Source of the DNA: Aquiflexum gelatinilyticum
GTDB taxonomy: Bacteria; Bacteroidota; Bacteroidia; Cytophagales; Cyclobacteriaceae
Length of the DNA: 64,000 nucleotides
Direction: 5' to 3'
Assembly (NCBI RefSeq): GCF_024741135.1
Contig: NZ_JANSUY010000004.1
Location: forward strand, 62,001 to 126,000
Each line of letters begins with the position of its first letter. Within the stretch, counting starts at the first letter, position 1. Below, in pieces: positions 8,517-18,859 of the stretch. The translations under genes and the position numbers were made by a program. A model generated the notes under the pieces. It was not told the DNA's origin. It saw only the letters and a list, made by a program, of their open reading frames with translations, and ran no database searches.

Positions 8517-11500
8517 TCAAAAGACGACTCTTTTTCCCCCTTTATAATCTGAAATTTCTACTTTTTGGTAATCTTCCAAAATTGGAAAAATTCTCGAAGA
8601 TTGGGAAAGATATCCATCTCCATAATAAAATTCTTTGACGGATTTTGAGCCATCTTTGAAAGTGATTTCAGCCAAATAATCAAGAGGTCCAAGCTTTATA
8701 ACTTGTCTGTAAGCTTGGACCTCTCTATTTTTAAATACCTTCAAACTGTCCCCATGTTGGGCTGCAAGGATAAACGGGTTGCCATTTTGATCCCTTAAAA
8801 CTGCTAAAGCCCTTCCTTGGCCATTTACCACTAATCCACTTTCTCTTAAGGACAAGGACTTCAATTCACCATTAATTATTTCTACCTGAAGACCTTTGGA
8901 GGCATCATACCTTCCGGTTACAGTCTCGTTACCGTAGAAATTACCTATCATAAGTAGGGATTGATTTTTTCTGATAGAATTATCCAAAGCAATTATTCCG
9001 TATTGGGGAGCAAACTGAGCTTCTACGGGTAAGGATTTAAGTGAGAATTTATTACCAAAATTATTTTCCATTACGGCACTTTGAAAATAATCCACTTCGT
9101 ACCGGTGTGCACCTTTCAAAGCTTCAGAAGCGAAAAAATCATTAAGTGTCCTATTTGCATATTCGGAATAAACAAGAAACCGATTTTTCCAAGATGGAAC
9201 TTGACTGACTACCATGTCTCGCCCGGGAACAGCAAAAAATCCATTCTGAAGGTATTGGAACATGATTGGATCCACACTCTTGTTGGCATCAAAATCCTTA
9301 GCAATCATAATCAGGGGTTGTTCAGGATTGGCTTTCCACCTTGAATTTAGGCCTAGGTTTCCGAGAATGTACTCCTTTTTTCCATTTTTATTTAGGTCTA
9401 CGGAAATGATGCTGTTCCACCATCCTGTTGATTTTTGAGGTGCAAAATCGGCTGAAACATCCAGTAGTTTGATAGCACCATCTGTTTTTCGATTTTGCTT
9501 AAGGAATTTGACTGGCATCCATTCACCTACCACGATCAAATCCAACAACCCATCTAAGTCAAAATCAGTCCAAAGTGCTGCTGTCACCATTCCCAAGGAA
9601 TCAAGTCCGGCAAATAAAGAATTACTTACATCTGAAAATTTATCTCCTCGGTTTTCTAAAATCACTGATTTTGGAGATAAAGGATATTGCCCTGGCTTGA
9701 CTCGCCCACCAACAAAAAGATCCAAATCCCCATCTCCATCATAATCTGCCGCTGTCACTACAGACCCGCTAAATGCCATATCCGGGATCAAATCCGGAAT
9801 AATTCTGAAATTTCCTTTACCATCATTGGTATACAGCCTGTCCTGATATTCAGGTGATGATTCTTGATACCTGCTTCCTCCGCTTACCACATACAAGTCA
9901 AGATTTCCATCACCATTTGCATCAAACAAAAGACAACCCATATCGTCAAACGGGGAATTGTCGTCCAGTTTTTTCTTGGTAAATCGGCCATCTTTTGCTT
10001 GAATAAAAAATTCTCCGGGATGGTCTTTTGATCCACCGATAAAAAAATCTTCCATTCCATCGCCATTGACATCCCCTACGGCAATCCCGGGGCCATTTTC
10101 AGAATGCTTATGGGGGAGTAACCTTTGCCTGTTAAAGTCTTTGTAAGAAATATGATGGTGAAAATAATCAATCCCCAAATCCTCGCTGACTTCGATAAAT
10201 TCCGGAATGGAGTAAACCTCATCATCGCCTAATTCTGGTTCAACCGCCGCATTAAAGTTTAAGGTAATTTTTTGATTTGAAGGTATGTCATTTATCAGCT
10301 GGGTTTTTCCATCCGGCCATATTACTTTGAGTTCATTTATAGTTTTTGTCTTACCAATCCCAAAATGGGCTATTGATTCTACATAGGATTTATATCCTCG
10401 GGTAGAGTAATGTTCATGGTATAGGGTGGTGAGTGAATCTCCTGAAGCAAAGTTGAGGTACACTTTTGCACCGATTCCGTTCTTGTTTTGGGATGGCCCT
10501 TCAAAAGATATTTTAAGGTAATTGGTTGATTCAGGTTGTTTTTCCCTTGTGGTATTTTTATAGACAAAGGCGGTTTCATTGAGATTATTGATTACCAAAT
10601 CAAGGTCACCGTCATTGTCTAAGTCGGTATAAGCTACCCCATTGGAGATACTTGGATGGGTAATTCCCCACTCTTCACTTTTATCCCCAAAAGTAAGGTC
10701 GGCATTGTTTCGGAACACGTAGTTTGGTAGCCTGACTTCTTTCAGAGATTCCAGCCCCTGCATCAATAATTTTCTCCTTTCATCCGGTGTGGTAAAAGGT
10801 CCAAGATTTTGGGTAAAGTTGATATAATCAAGGTCAGTCACATCCTTTCCATATCCATTGCTTATAAATAAGTCCCTGTTGCCATCATTATCAAAATCTG
10901 CCAAAAGTGGAGACCAACTCCAGTCGGTCTGAAATATCCCTGACAAAAACCCGATTTCGCTGAATGTTCCGTTTCCACGGTTAAGCTGAAGGGTATTCCT
11001 CACATATTGCGGTTCATAACCCCTATCCAAATTTGTCTGATAAAGATCGTAGTTTTCAGTCGGGGCAAACATGGTTTTTTGTCTCAGGTTATCCGGAGGA
11101 AACATATCCAAAGCCACCACATCAGGCAAAGCATCGTTATTGAAATCAGCCACATCTACCCCCATTGCATTGAAGCTTTGGTGATTCATCATATCCCCAA
11201 TGCGGTTTGAAAAAGTACCGTCCCGGTTATTGATGTATAGGAGGTCATTGGTGATAAAATCATTGGCGATATAAATGTCCGGCCATCCGTCCTGATTGAT
11301 GTCGCTGATGGCAAGCCCCAATCCATAGCCTTCGATCAATATTCCCGACTCAGTGGTTACATTGATAAAAGTACCATCACCATTGTTTTTGTAAAGCTTG
11401 TCATTGCTTTTTCCTTTCCCTGTTTTTTCTTTTGGTCTTGATAGGTTTCTCTGAAAACTCTCTAAAGCATTGGACAAAATATACAAATCCAAATCCCCAT

Positions 11501-12053
11501 CCCGGTCATAATCAAAAAAAGCTGCTTGGGTATTATATCCCCTGTCTGCTATTCCATAATTAGAAGCCATTTCTTTAAATAAAGGAATGCCTTCTGAATT
11601 TAAACCTTGATTTACAAAAAGGAGATTTGGATCTGGAAAGCTATTATCCCTGTTTGATACGCTGACATAAATATCCAATAATCCATCATTATTGATATCG
11701 ACCAACGTCACTCCTTCAGTCCAGGAATTTGTATTTGTCTGCGCTATTTCGGTGATATCTTTAAATTTAAATTCTCCCATGTTGAGGTAAAGTTTAGACG
11801 AAACCATATTCCCCGTAAAAAAAATATCAGGGAGGCTGTCACCGTTAAAATCTCCAACCGCTACTCCTCCACCATTGTAGATGTAGTCAAAATCCAAAAC
11901 GTTAAAGCTTTCATCTATATCAATCCTATTATTAAATTCAATCCCGGTGTAGTCGGCAGATAACAACTCAAATTTATTTTCTATTTCTGGGTTTTGAGAA
12001 CAGCTTAAAATCAGAAAGCCAAAACTTAGTAAATAAAAAAATGATAGTCTCAT
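8517..12053 (-). CDS. FG-GAP/VCBS-repeat and ASPIC/UnbV-domain lipoprotein (CRTAC-like)
   Basis: 1178 residues from ATG at 12053; an in-frame TTG at 12062 is an alternative. The lipoprotein signal ends in LILSCS with Cys18. At least ten Ca-binding FG-GAP loops of the form D-x-N/D-x-D-G-x-x-D are visible in two groups (DFNGDSLPD, DINNDGLLD, DYDRDGDLD; later DVNGDGMED, DANGDGNLD, DYDGDGDLD), predicting two seven-bladed propellers. Between them is an ASPIC/UnbV segment ending in IWPDGKTQLI. Such proteins sit beside SusC/SusD pairs in Bacteroidota and are presumed surface-exposed glycan-binding or -processing lipoproteins. It is read away from the LacI regulator and SusC. Confidence 0.88.
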   Translation of the reverse strand: MRLSFFYLLSFGFLILSCSQNPEIENKFELLSADYTGIEFNNRIDIDESFNVLDFDYIYNGGGVAVGDFNGDSLPDIFFTGNMVSSKLYLNMGEFKFKDITEIAQTNTNSWTEGVTLVDINNDGLLDIYVSVSNRDNSFPDPNLLFVNQGLNSEGIPLFKEMASNYGIADRGYNTQAAFFDYDRDGDLDLYILSNALESFQRNLSRPKEKTGKGKSNDKLYKNNGDGTFINVTTESGILIEGYGLGLAISDINQDGWPDIYIANDFITNDLLYINNRDGTFSNRIGDMMNHQSFNAMGVDVADFNNDALPDVVALDMFPPDNLRQKTMFAPTENYDLYQTNLDRGYEPQYVRNTLQLNRGNGTFSEIGFLSGIFQTDWSWSPLLADFDNDGNRDLFISNGYGKDVTDLDYINFTQNLGPFTTPDERRKLLMQGLESLKEVRLPNYVFRNNADLTFGDKSEEWGITHPSISNGVAYTDLDNDGDLDLVINNLNETAFVYKNTTREKQPESTNYLKISFEGPSQNKNGIGAKVYLNFASGDSLTTLYHEHYSTRGYKSYVESIAHFGIGKTKTINELKVIWPDGKTQLINDIPSNQKITLNFNAAVEPELGDDEVYSIPEFIEVSEDLGIDYFHHHISYKDFNRQRLLPHKHSENGPGIAVGDVNGDGMEDFFIGGSKDHPGEFFIQAKDGRFTKKKLDDNSPFDDMGCLLFDANGDGNLDLYVVSGGSRYQESSPEYQDRLYTNDGKGNFRIIPDLIPDMAFSGSVVTAADYDGDGDLDLFVGGRVKPGQYPLSPKSVILENRGDKFSDVSNSLFAGLDSLGMVTAALWTDFDLDGLLDLIVVGEWMPVKFLKQNRKTDGAIKLLDVSADFAPQKSTGWWNSIISVDLNKNGKKEYILGNLGLNSRWKANPEQPLIMIAKDFDANKSVDPIMFQYLQNGFFAVPGRDMVVSQVPSWKNRFLVYSEYANRTLNDFFASEALKGAHRYEVDYFQSAVMENNFGNKFSLKSLPVEAQFAPQYGIIALDNSIRKNQSLLMIGNFYGNETVTGRYDASKGLQVEIINGELKSLSLRESGLVVNGQGRALAVLRDQNGNPFILAAQHGDSLKVFKNREVQAYRQVIKLGPLDYLAEITFKDGSKSVKEFYYGDGYLSQSSRIFPILEDYQKVEISDYKGGKRVVF

Positions 12054-12222
12054 GATGTTCAAACTTAAAACGTGTACTAATAAAATTTGAGAAAGAAATA
12101 GAAATAATCTAATTTTTACGCCTCAACAATCCCAAATCCAATTCTATATAGGATATAAATTTGGTTAAATGGCCAGAATAAATCAATCTTACTTTGATTG
12201 CTATCAGTTAAATTATCCCAGC

Positions 12223-13248
12223 TTATTTCTTCTTTGATGAAGCTCGAATTATCAATTCTGACCTCAAGGTAATTTTATTCGTGTTATGCAACATCCCTTC
12301 AGAGGGATTTTCAAGATGGTTGATCAGATTTTTCATAGCTAATTCCCCCATCTCATAGCCTGGATAATTGATCGTGGTGATGTTAGGCTCGACAAGCCTT
12401 GAAATAGCTTCATTGTTAAACCCCACAACAGCGATGTCCTCAGGTATTCTGATACCTTCCAACTTTAAATGGCGAATGCAATTTGCGGCAAAAGAATCAT
12501 TAGAGACAAAAAGTCCATCCGGCAATGGATTCATCTTAAGGATTTGTTTTACAATTTCTTCACCTTTCTCCTCAATAAGGTCTGTAAAAATCACCAAATC
12601 CGGATTGAATGGAATTTCATTTTCCAAAAAGGCATATTTATAACCTCTGAGTCTGTCCGCATATACATTGTTTTTGGTTGAGCGGAGGACGTGTACAATT
12701 TTTTTGCAGCCCTGTTCTATCAAATGCTTTGTGGCATTATATGCAGCTTGAAAATTATCAATTGTAATTCCTGCGGTATTGGAATAATCAGCAATCCTAT
12801 CATAAAATAATAAAGGAATTCCTTTTCTCAGAAATGGAGTAAAATGGTCCATGTTTTCGGAATCACCGGCTATTGAAACAAGTAATCCGTCAACACGGCT
12901 ATTGAACATTGTTAATGCATTACTTACTTCTTTTTCATAAGATTCTAGGGATTGACTGATGATTAGATTAAAACCTGAATCATTGGCAACCTTTTCCATT
13001 CCGGCAAGAACCGAAGACTGGAAACTGGAATTGAGCCGGGGAACAATCACACCTATTTTTTTTGTCCTTTTGTTTCTAAGGTTTGCAGCAAAAACATTCG
13101 ATTGGTAACCACTCTTATTTGCAGCATCAAATATTTTCTTTCTGGTATTTTCATTGACAGCAGGATGGTTGTTAAGAGCCCTGCTAACTGTAGTAGGAGA
13201 AACACCAAGATCCTTAGCAATATCATAAATTGTTGTTTCTTTATTCAT
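12223..13248 (-). CDS. LacI-family transcriptional regulator
   Basis: 341 residues. The N-terminal helix-turn-helix TIYDIAKDLGVSPTTVSRAL (residues 6-25) and hinge region HPAVNENTRKKI are classic LacI. The rest is a periplasmic-binding-protein-like sugar sensor (IGVIVPRLNSSF..., GLFVSNDSFA, AVVGFNNE). It is transcribed away from susC across an 842-base AT-rich region that contains four AATCGGTT motifs with the central CG expected of LacI operators. It is therefore the likely repressor or catabolic regulator of the neighbouring SusCD locus, and replaces the sigma/anti-sigma or hybrid sensors more common at such loci. The effector sugar is unknown. Confidence 0.93.
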   Translation of the reverse strand: MNKETTIYDIAKDLGVSPTTVSRALNNHPAVNENTRKKIFDAANKSGYQSNVFAANLRNKRTKKIGVIVPRLNSSFQSSVLAGMEKVANDSGFNLIISQSLESYEKEVSNALTMFNSRVDGLLVSIAGDSENMDHFTPFLRKGIPLLFYDRIADYSNTAGITIDNFQAAYNATKHLIEQGCKKIVHVLRSTKNNVYADRLRGYKYAFLENEIPFNPDLVIFTDLIEEKGEEIVKQILKMNPLPDGLFVSNDSFAANCIRHLKLEGIRIPEDIAVVGFNNEAISRLVEPNITTINYPGYEMGELAMKNLINHLENPSEGMLHNTNKITLRSELIIRASSKKK

Positions 13249-13401
13249 TTGGGTTTTATAGAGAGTTTTTCATATCTATAAGATCAAGCACAGCTTATTT
13301 GGGTTTATTGCTTAATGCCGGTAAATGCTCCAAAAATTGGAATATTGGAATATCAGAACAAATAGATTGAAGATGAATTTTTTAACCAATAGAATGAATT
13401 T

Positions 13402-13420
13402 ATGAAATCGGTTGTAATAT
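13402..13420 (+). promoter_or_regulatory. Candidate LacI-type operator 1
   Basis: ATGAAATCGGTTGTAATAT. The centre AATCGGTT is an imperfect palindrome (AAnCGnTT) with the CG step LacI-family hinge helices prefer. Twelve bases (ATGAAATCGGTT plus G) are shared with operator 3. Confidence 0.6.
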
Positions 13421-13454
13421 AATTTAAATAAGATAAATATAAATAATAATATAT

Positions 13455-13469
13455 AATCGGTTGAATTTT
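13455..13469 (+). promoter_or_regulatory. Candidate LacI-type operator 2
   Basis: AATCGGTTGAATTTT shares AATCGGTTG with operators 1 and 3 and lies 53 bases from operator 1, about five helical turns. Confidence 0.5.
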
Positions 13470-13753
13470 TTACTTATTACAATTTTTACTTTCCATCAAT
13501 TATTTAAAAATTTAAATAAAGTTAAATAAGTTTTTTAATAATATCCAATTACAACAACCCAGATGTTCAACTTTATACATTAAGTTTAAAATATTTCATT
13601 GAAAAAAAACATTTTTACGCACAATTTAAAGAAAATAAAAAATATTATTCCGTAAAAATTCAAAACCATTAATTTTTCAACTAGAAGAAGCATTTATAAA
13701 ATTGAATCAATCAGTGCTTTTAAAATGATTTTTGATCATGAAAAAAATATTTT

Positions 13754-13772
13754 ATGAAATCGGTTGCATAAA
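13754..13772 (+). promoter_or_regulatory. Candidate LacI-type operator 3
   Basis: ATGAAATCGGTTGCATAAA, the best match to operator 1 (13 of the first 13 bases identical). It is the copy most likely to control the susC promoter, which should lie downstream. Confidence 0.6.
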
Positions 13773-13888
13773 CAATTATTTTTTTAGAAGTTTATAAAAC
13801 TGATAATCCTTGACGTATTTAATGTCATGACAATAAAGCGTTTAAGGCTTCTTTGTTTAATTATCAAAAAATTAACAGTACCCAAATA

Positions 13889-13898
13889 ACCGATTATG
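13889..13898 (-). promoter_or_regulatory. Candidate LacI-type operator 4, inverted
   Basis: The minus strand reads CATAATCGGTT. Orientation is opposite to the other three, expected to be tolerated for a near-palindromic site. Confidence 0.45.
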
Positions 13899-14090
13899 GA
13901 ATCCTTTTTTTTAAAATCTCTCTGGACACATATTTTTTGGTTTGGCTTTTCCCAAAACCTTTTTATTGTTTTTTCTCCAATTCAAAAATTTTACCAGCTT
14001 ACAATAAGGAGAAATATGCTTGTTTCTGATTTTCATTCAATTTTAAAATACCATATATCAAATTAATTATTCACATAAACCCTAAAACCT

Positions 14091-17000
14091 ATGTACATTA
14101 AAATTTACAGTAAAAAGTTTGGGCCGCCGAAAAAAGCAAATTCGTTGCTGGCCTTATTGCTCATTTTGGGATCATTGCTACTCCCACTTAGTGCCATGGC
14201 TCAATCATTTATGGTCAAAGGCACCGTCAAATCAGGAGATGGGACAGAGACAATGCCCGGAGTAAACGTTCTTATCAAAGGAACAACCCAAGGCACTGCC
14301 ACAGACATTGACGGTAACTTCTCCATTGAAGTCCCTTCTTCTGACGCTGTGTTGGTCTTTTCCTTTATTGGGTTCAAGCAGCAAGAAGTTCGTGTGGGCA
14401 ACATGACCACATTATCTATCACGATGGAGCCTGACATGTCCAATCTTTCCGAAGTCATTGTTGTTGGATATGGCACGCAAGAGCGGGCCAAGGTAACCGG
14501 GGCTATCTCTTCTGTAGGATCCGAGGCTATCAGAGCACTTCCGGTACCAAACTTGGCATCTGCCATTCAAGGACGTGCAGCAGGTGTACAGGTTACGAAT
14601 GCAGGTGCACCGGGAACAGACCCCATCGTAAGGGTGAGAGGTATCGGTACTGTGGGTAACAATGACCCGCTTTATGTAATCGACGGAGTACCTGCAGGAG
14701 GATTGAATCAGATCAACCCAGCAGATATCGAATCCATTGAGGTATTAAAAGACGCCTCAGCAGCAGCCATTTATGGTTCTAGGGCTGCCAATGGGGTAAT
14801 TCTTGTCACTACCAAAAAAGGGGTGATTGGAAAGCCAAAGGTAACTTTGGATTCCTATTACGGTACACAACAAGCTTGGAAACAACTTGATCTATTAAAC
14901 AGTGATCAGTACATTGCTTTTGGCCGTGAATTATTGGCAAACGGAAACCAGCCTGCTCCTCAAAGATTTGACAATCTTGGCGATCTCGCTAATGTTGAGA
15001 CTGATTGGCAAGGGGAGATGTTCAGGTCTGCCCCTATACAAGACCACAACCTAGCCATTTCAGGAGGAACTGAAAGTGTCTTGTATAATGTATCTTTGGG
15101 TTATTTTTCTCAGGAGGGTATCATGAAAGGAACTGATTTTGAAAGGATCTCCTTCCGTTCAAATACAGATTTTAAAATTAACAAATATGTGAGTTTCGGT
15201 CAGACCTTGACTTTTGCCTATTCAAATAGAAACAACGAGCCCTTTACCGGTGGCAGAAGCCAATTGGAACACATTGTAAAGCAAGTGCCTTATATCCCCG
15301 TTAGGGACGAAACCAGGTTAGGTGGGTTTAGAGCTCCAGACCGAGTTGACGGTTCAGATCCCGAAAACCCTGTATTGAATGCAGAATTAAGAACCAATAG
15401 GCAGCAAGATTTTAAAATTCTTGGAACAGCTTACATAGATGTGATGCCTTTTGAAGGATTCAAGTACAGGTTCCTTGCAGGTATTGACATTGGAATCGGA
15501 ACCAATGACCAATACACTCCAAGGTTCTTTGCCGGCGATTTTAACAACCAGCCTTTTGCTACCATTGCCCAGACCAGATCTACATTTGTTTCTCCGCTAT
15601 TCAGTAACCAGTTTTCCTATGGAAAAACCATCAATAAACATAGTTTTGATGTTTTGGCAGTTATCGAACAGCAAGCATTCAGGTCTACAAACCTCAGCGG
15701 TTCCGGTCAAAATAACCTAACCAATGATGTTCGTGTACTTCAAGGTGTTCAAAATCAGGTTACTTCAGGAAGCCAAACAGATTATGCATTGATCTCTTAC
15801 ATTGGAAGAATCAACTATGATTATGATCAAAAGTACCTTTTCAGTGCTTCTGTTAGAAGAGATGGTGGATCAAGATTTGGACCGGGTAACAAATGGGGGA
15901 CATTTCCATCTGTTTCGGTAGGATGGAGATTGAGTCAGGAAACATTCATGCAATCCTTAACTGCGATCAGTGATTTGAAAATCAGAGCGAGTTATGGGGA
16001 AACAGGAAATGATAGAATCGGTGATTATGTATACCAAGGTACAATTGATAGTAACCTTTTTTATAATTTTAATGGAAGCCTCCAAGGAGGAAGTACTATC
16101 AGCTCTCTAGCAAACGCTGACCTGAGATGGGAAAGTACTATCATGAAAAACATCGGTATGGATTTGGGATTATTCAATGACAGGTTTAATCTTTCTTTTG
16201 AATATTTTGACAATAAAACGGAAGGTATGATTCTAGGTGTTCCTATCCCTCCTTCTTTGGGATTTGACGGCGCTCCTGTTGCTAACGTGGGTACTGTGAG
16301 AAATAATGGATTGGAATTCACTTTAGGCTATAGAAAATATACAGGCGATTTTCAATTCTCAATAGATGGAAATATGGGTTTTGTGAACAATGAGCTGGTT
16401 TCCCTTGGATCGGGAAATACAATTTTCGGACCTGCATTCAATGGTGATCCTTATACATTTACAGAGGAGGGACAACCTATCGCTTATTTTTACGGATGGA
16501 TTGCAGATGGAATCTACCAAACTGGCGAAAGTACATCAGCACAACCAAATGCCGCTGCGGGTGACATCAAGTTTAGAGACATCAATAATGATGGTATCAT
16601 AAATGCAAATGACAGAACTAACCTTGGACATTATCTCCCTGATTTCACTTATGGTGTCAATTTCAATGGAAGTTATAAGAATTTTGACTTTACCATGTTC
16701 CTACAAGGAGTTCAGGGGAATGAAATTTTCAATAACCTGAGGTTTCACACCGAAGGAATGACTAGATTGTTCAATGCCTCCACTGTTGTATTGGACAGGT
16801 GGACTCCAAATAATACCAATACAAACGTACCTAGGGCTGTATCCGGAGATCCAAACAGAAATGCAAGGGCAAGTTCTAGGTTTGTGGAAGACGGATCCTA
16901 CATGAGGGTAAAAAATATTATCATCGGTTATACGATTCCAACTGCCACACTTAATACTATTACAAATGGTTATGTAAGCCGGTTGAGGATATATTTCTTA

Positions 17001-17153
17001 ACTCAAAATCCACTAACCTTTACCAAATATAGCGGATATGATCCTGAAATTGCGGTTAGAACAGGTATCAACACATCACTGGGTACAGGTATTGACTATG
17101 GTCAGTTCCCGGCCGCAAGAACATTCATAGGTGGTATACAGTTTACATTTTAA
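14091..17153 (+). CDS. SusC/RagA-family TonB-dependent outer-membrane transporter
   Basis: 1020 residues. A long signal peptide ends near residue 38 (LPLSAMAQS). A carboxypeptidase-D-like domain follows (about 42-117, with GVNVLIKGTTQGTATDIDG), then the SusC signature EVIVVGYGTQ and a plug domain with VRVRGIGTVGNNDPLYVIDG, and a C-terminal barrel ending in aromatic GGIQFTF. With SusD it imports oligosaccharides through the outer membrane using TonB energy. SusD begins 29 bases after the stop. The substrate cannot be read from sequence. Confidence 0.97.
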   Translation: MYIKIYSKKFGPPKKANSLLALLLILGSLLLPLSAMAQSFMVKGTVKSGDGTETMPGVNVLIKGTTQGTATDIDGNFSIEVPSSDAVLVFSFIGFKQQEVRVGNMTTLSITMEPDMSNLSEVIVVGYGTQERAKVTGAISSVGSEAIRALPVPNLASAIQGRAAGVQVTNAGAPGTDPIVRVRGIGTVGNNDPLYVIDGVPAGGLNQINPADIESIEVLKDASAAAIYGSRAANGVILVTTKKGVIGKPKVTLDSYYGTQQAWKQLDLLNSDQYIAFGRELLANGNQPAPQRFDNLGDLANVETDWQGEMFRSAPIQDHNLAISGGTESVLYNVSLGYFSQEGIMKGTDFERISFRSNTDFKINKYVSFGQTLTFAYSNRNNEPFTGGRSQLEHIVKQVPYIPVRDETRLGGFRAPDRVDGSDPENPVLNAELRTNRQQDFKILGTAYIDVMPFEGFKYRFLAGIDIGIGTNDQYTPRFFAGDFNNQPFATIAQTRSTFVSPLFSNQFSYGKTINKHSFDVLAVIEQQAFRSTNLSGSGQNNLTNDVRVLQGVQNQVTSGSQTDYALISYIGRINYDYDQKYLFSASVRRDGGSRFGPGNKWGTFPSVSVGWRLSQETFMQSLTAISDLKIRASYGETGNDRIGDYVYQGTIDSNLFYNFNGSLQGGSTISSLANADLRWESTIMKNIGMDLGLFNDRFNLSFEYFDNKTEGMILGVPIPPSLGFDGAPVANVGTVRNNGLEFTLGYRKYTGDFQFSIDGNMGFVNNELVSLGSGNTIFGPAFNGDPYTFTEEGQPIAYFYGWIADGIYQTGESTSAQPNAAAGDIKFRDINNDGIINANDRTNLGHYLPDFTYGVNFNGSYKNFDFTMFLQGVQGNEIFNNLRFHTEGMTRLFNASTVVLDRWTPNNTNTNVPRAVSGDPNRNARASSRFVEDGSYMRVKNIIIGYTIPTATLNTITNGYVSRLRIYFLTQNPLTFTKYSGYDPEIAVRTGINTSLGTGIDYGQFPAARTFIGGIQFTF

Positions 17154-17182
17154 TTATGTCTCAAAATCAAAAGCTTAAGAAT

Positions 17183-18703
17183 ATGAAAACGAGATTTATT
17201 CTTACATTAATTATTATTTTGGTAGGATTTAACTCCTGTGACGAGGATAGATTGAGTCCTACAAATCCAAATCAATTGGGGTCTGAGACATTCTACAGGA
17301 CAGGTCCTCAATTGGTGGCTGCTATTAATTCGGTATATGCAGGACTCCAAGCTAACAATCTCTACAACCGAGAATATTTCTTTTTACAGGATTTATTGTC
17401 AGATGATTGTGACACAGGTGGACCACAATTAGAAGCCGCAAGGGCTCAGGTTCTAAATCATGTATTCGATGGTTCTAACCCATTGGTTGAAGCAAATTGG
17501 AGAGGATGGTACAGAGTCATTCATAGAGCCAATCTTGTTTTAGAAAATGCTGATAAGGCTACAGAAGAAATCACAGAGGACCTTAGAAGCAGGGTTATTG
17601 GTGAGGCTTATTTCCTTAGGGCGTTGGCACATTACGAATTGGTTACCCAATGGGGTGGAATTCCGTTAATGTTAAATACCGCAGAATCTCCTGACGGCAA
17701 TCCTAGAGCCTCTGAAGATGAGGTCTATGCTGTCCTATTTGCTGACCTTACTGAGGCTATTAATAGATTACCGTTAAGAAGTGCTTATACCGGTTCTGAT
17801 TCGGGAAGAGCATCAAAAGGTGCAGCACAAGCTCTTGCCGCTAAAGCTCATATGTTTAGAGGAAATTACTCAGCTGCTAGGCCATTCTTACTGGAAATCG
17901 TTTCTTCCAACCAATATAGCCTTGTAGATAGGTATTTGGATAATTTTGAAGAAGAAAACGAGAACAATTCTGAATCCGTATGGGAAATCCAATTCTCAGA
18001 AGCCTTTGGGACTGCGGGAGCTTGGAATGGAAACGGTAATGGAATCGCTGAGGTAACATTTAGAGGTCAGGAATATGGTCCAACAGCGTGGAGGAATGTA
18101 ATTCCAAGCTTGCCTCTTTTTAATGATTATGAAAGGGTTGCAAATGGAGCAGCCAAAGACGATCCAAGAATCAGTTATAATTTCTTTAGAATTGGGGATC
18201 CTTTTAATGGTGGATCTGAGGTATTGACTGTAGATAAAGTCCAAGGAGATACCGAAAGAGCAAGCTGGAGAAAATACCAGATGATTTATAAAAGAGGTGC
18301 AGAAAATACCCAATCCGGTATCAACTTCAGGGCAATCCGATATGCTGATGTTTTGTTAATGATGGCTGAAGTTGAAAATGAACTTTCAGGTCCTTCCGCT
18401 GCATTGCCATATATTAATCAGGTTAGAGCAAGAGCTGATGTAGCAATGCCTCCATATCCAACGGCCCAATATCCTACAAGTAGCAAGATTGAGATGTTTA
18501 GAGCAATTCAACATGAAAGAAGGGTAGAATTAGCCGGTGAACAAATAAGGAACAAAGATATCAGAAGATGGAGAAGACAGAATTTATTATCGAGTGAGCC
18601 TATTCCAAACTGGAATGTCCGTTTTGATAAACTTCCTATCCCATTAAGTGAAATCGACAATAACTCTGCTTTAACCAATGCAGATCAGAATCCCGGATAT
18701 TAA
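17183..18703 (+). CDS. SusD/RagB-family glycan-binding lipoprotein
   Basis: 506 residues from ATG 17183; the frame also has an ATG at 17156, but the lipoprotein signal MKTRFIL..VGFNSC (Cys19) starts at 17183. The N-terminal SusD helical region contains NRVIHRANLVLENAD-like text (WYRVIHRANLVLENAD) and AYFLRALAHYELV; the C-terminal part has INFRAIRYADVLLMMAEVEN and RRVELAGEQIRNKDIRRW, all typical of RagB/SusD. It caps the SusC transporter on the cell surface. A good intrinsic terminator follows at 18724. Confidence 0.97.
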   Translation: MKTRFILTLIIILVGFNSCDEDRLSPTNPNQLGSETFYRTGPQLVAAINSVYAGLQANNLYNREYFFLQDLLSDDCDTGGPQLEAARAQVLNHVFDGSNPLVEANWRGWYRVIHRANLVLENADKATEEITEDLRSRVIGEAYFLRALAHYELVTQWGGIPLMLNTAESPDGNPRASEDEVYAVLFADLTEAINRLPLRSAYTGSDSGRASKGAAQALAAKAHMFRGNYSAARPFLLEIVSSNQYSLVDRYLDNFEEENENNSESVWEIQFSEAFGTAGAWNGNGNGIAEVTFRGQEYGPTAWRNVIPSLPLFNDYERVANGAAKDDPRISYNFFRIGDPFNGGSEVLTVDKVQGDTERASWRKYQMIYKRGAENTQSGINFRAIRYADVLLMMAEVENELSGPSAALPYINQVRARADVAMPPYPTAQYPTSSKIEMFRAIQHERRVELAGEQIRNKDIRRWRRQNLLSSEPIPNWNVRFDKLPIPLSEIDNNSALTNADQNPGY

Positions 18704-18723
18704 TCTCATCCCTATTAATATTG

Positions 18724-18758
18724 AAAAGCCCGACTATAAAGCCGGGCTTTTTGTTTTT
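18724..18758 (+). terminator. Rho-independent terminator after susD
   Basis: AAAAGCCCG (18724-18732) pairs perfectly with CGGGCTTTT (18743-18751) across a 10-base loop and is followed by a T-rich tail. Confidence 0.85.
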
Positions 18759-18859
18759 TGAAATCTTTCAAATTTCCCGGCTTTTGTTACCGTGTTTGGA
18801 AAACCCATTTTACGAAATATTTTAAATGAATAGATTCGGATAATACTAAATAGAACCCT

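Larger units (their letters stand above)
13249..14090. other. AT-rich divergent control region between lacI-type regulator and susC
   Basis: An 842-base region, very AT-rich, without a convincing ORF. It contains four AATCGGTT motifs listed separately. The stretch immediately before susC (about 13900-14090) has none and may be a long 5' leader. No terminator-like hairpin or known riboswitch was recognised. Confidence 0.6.
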
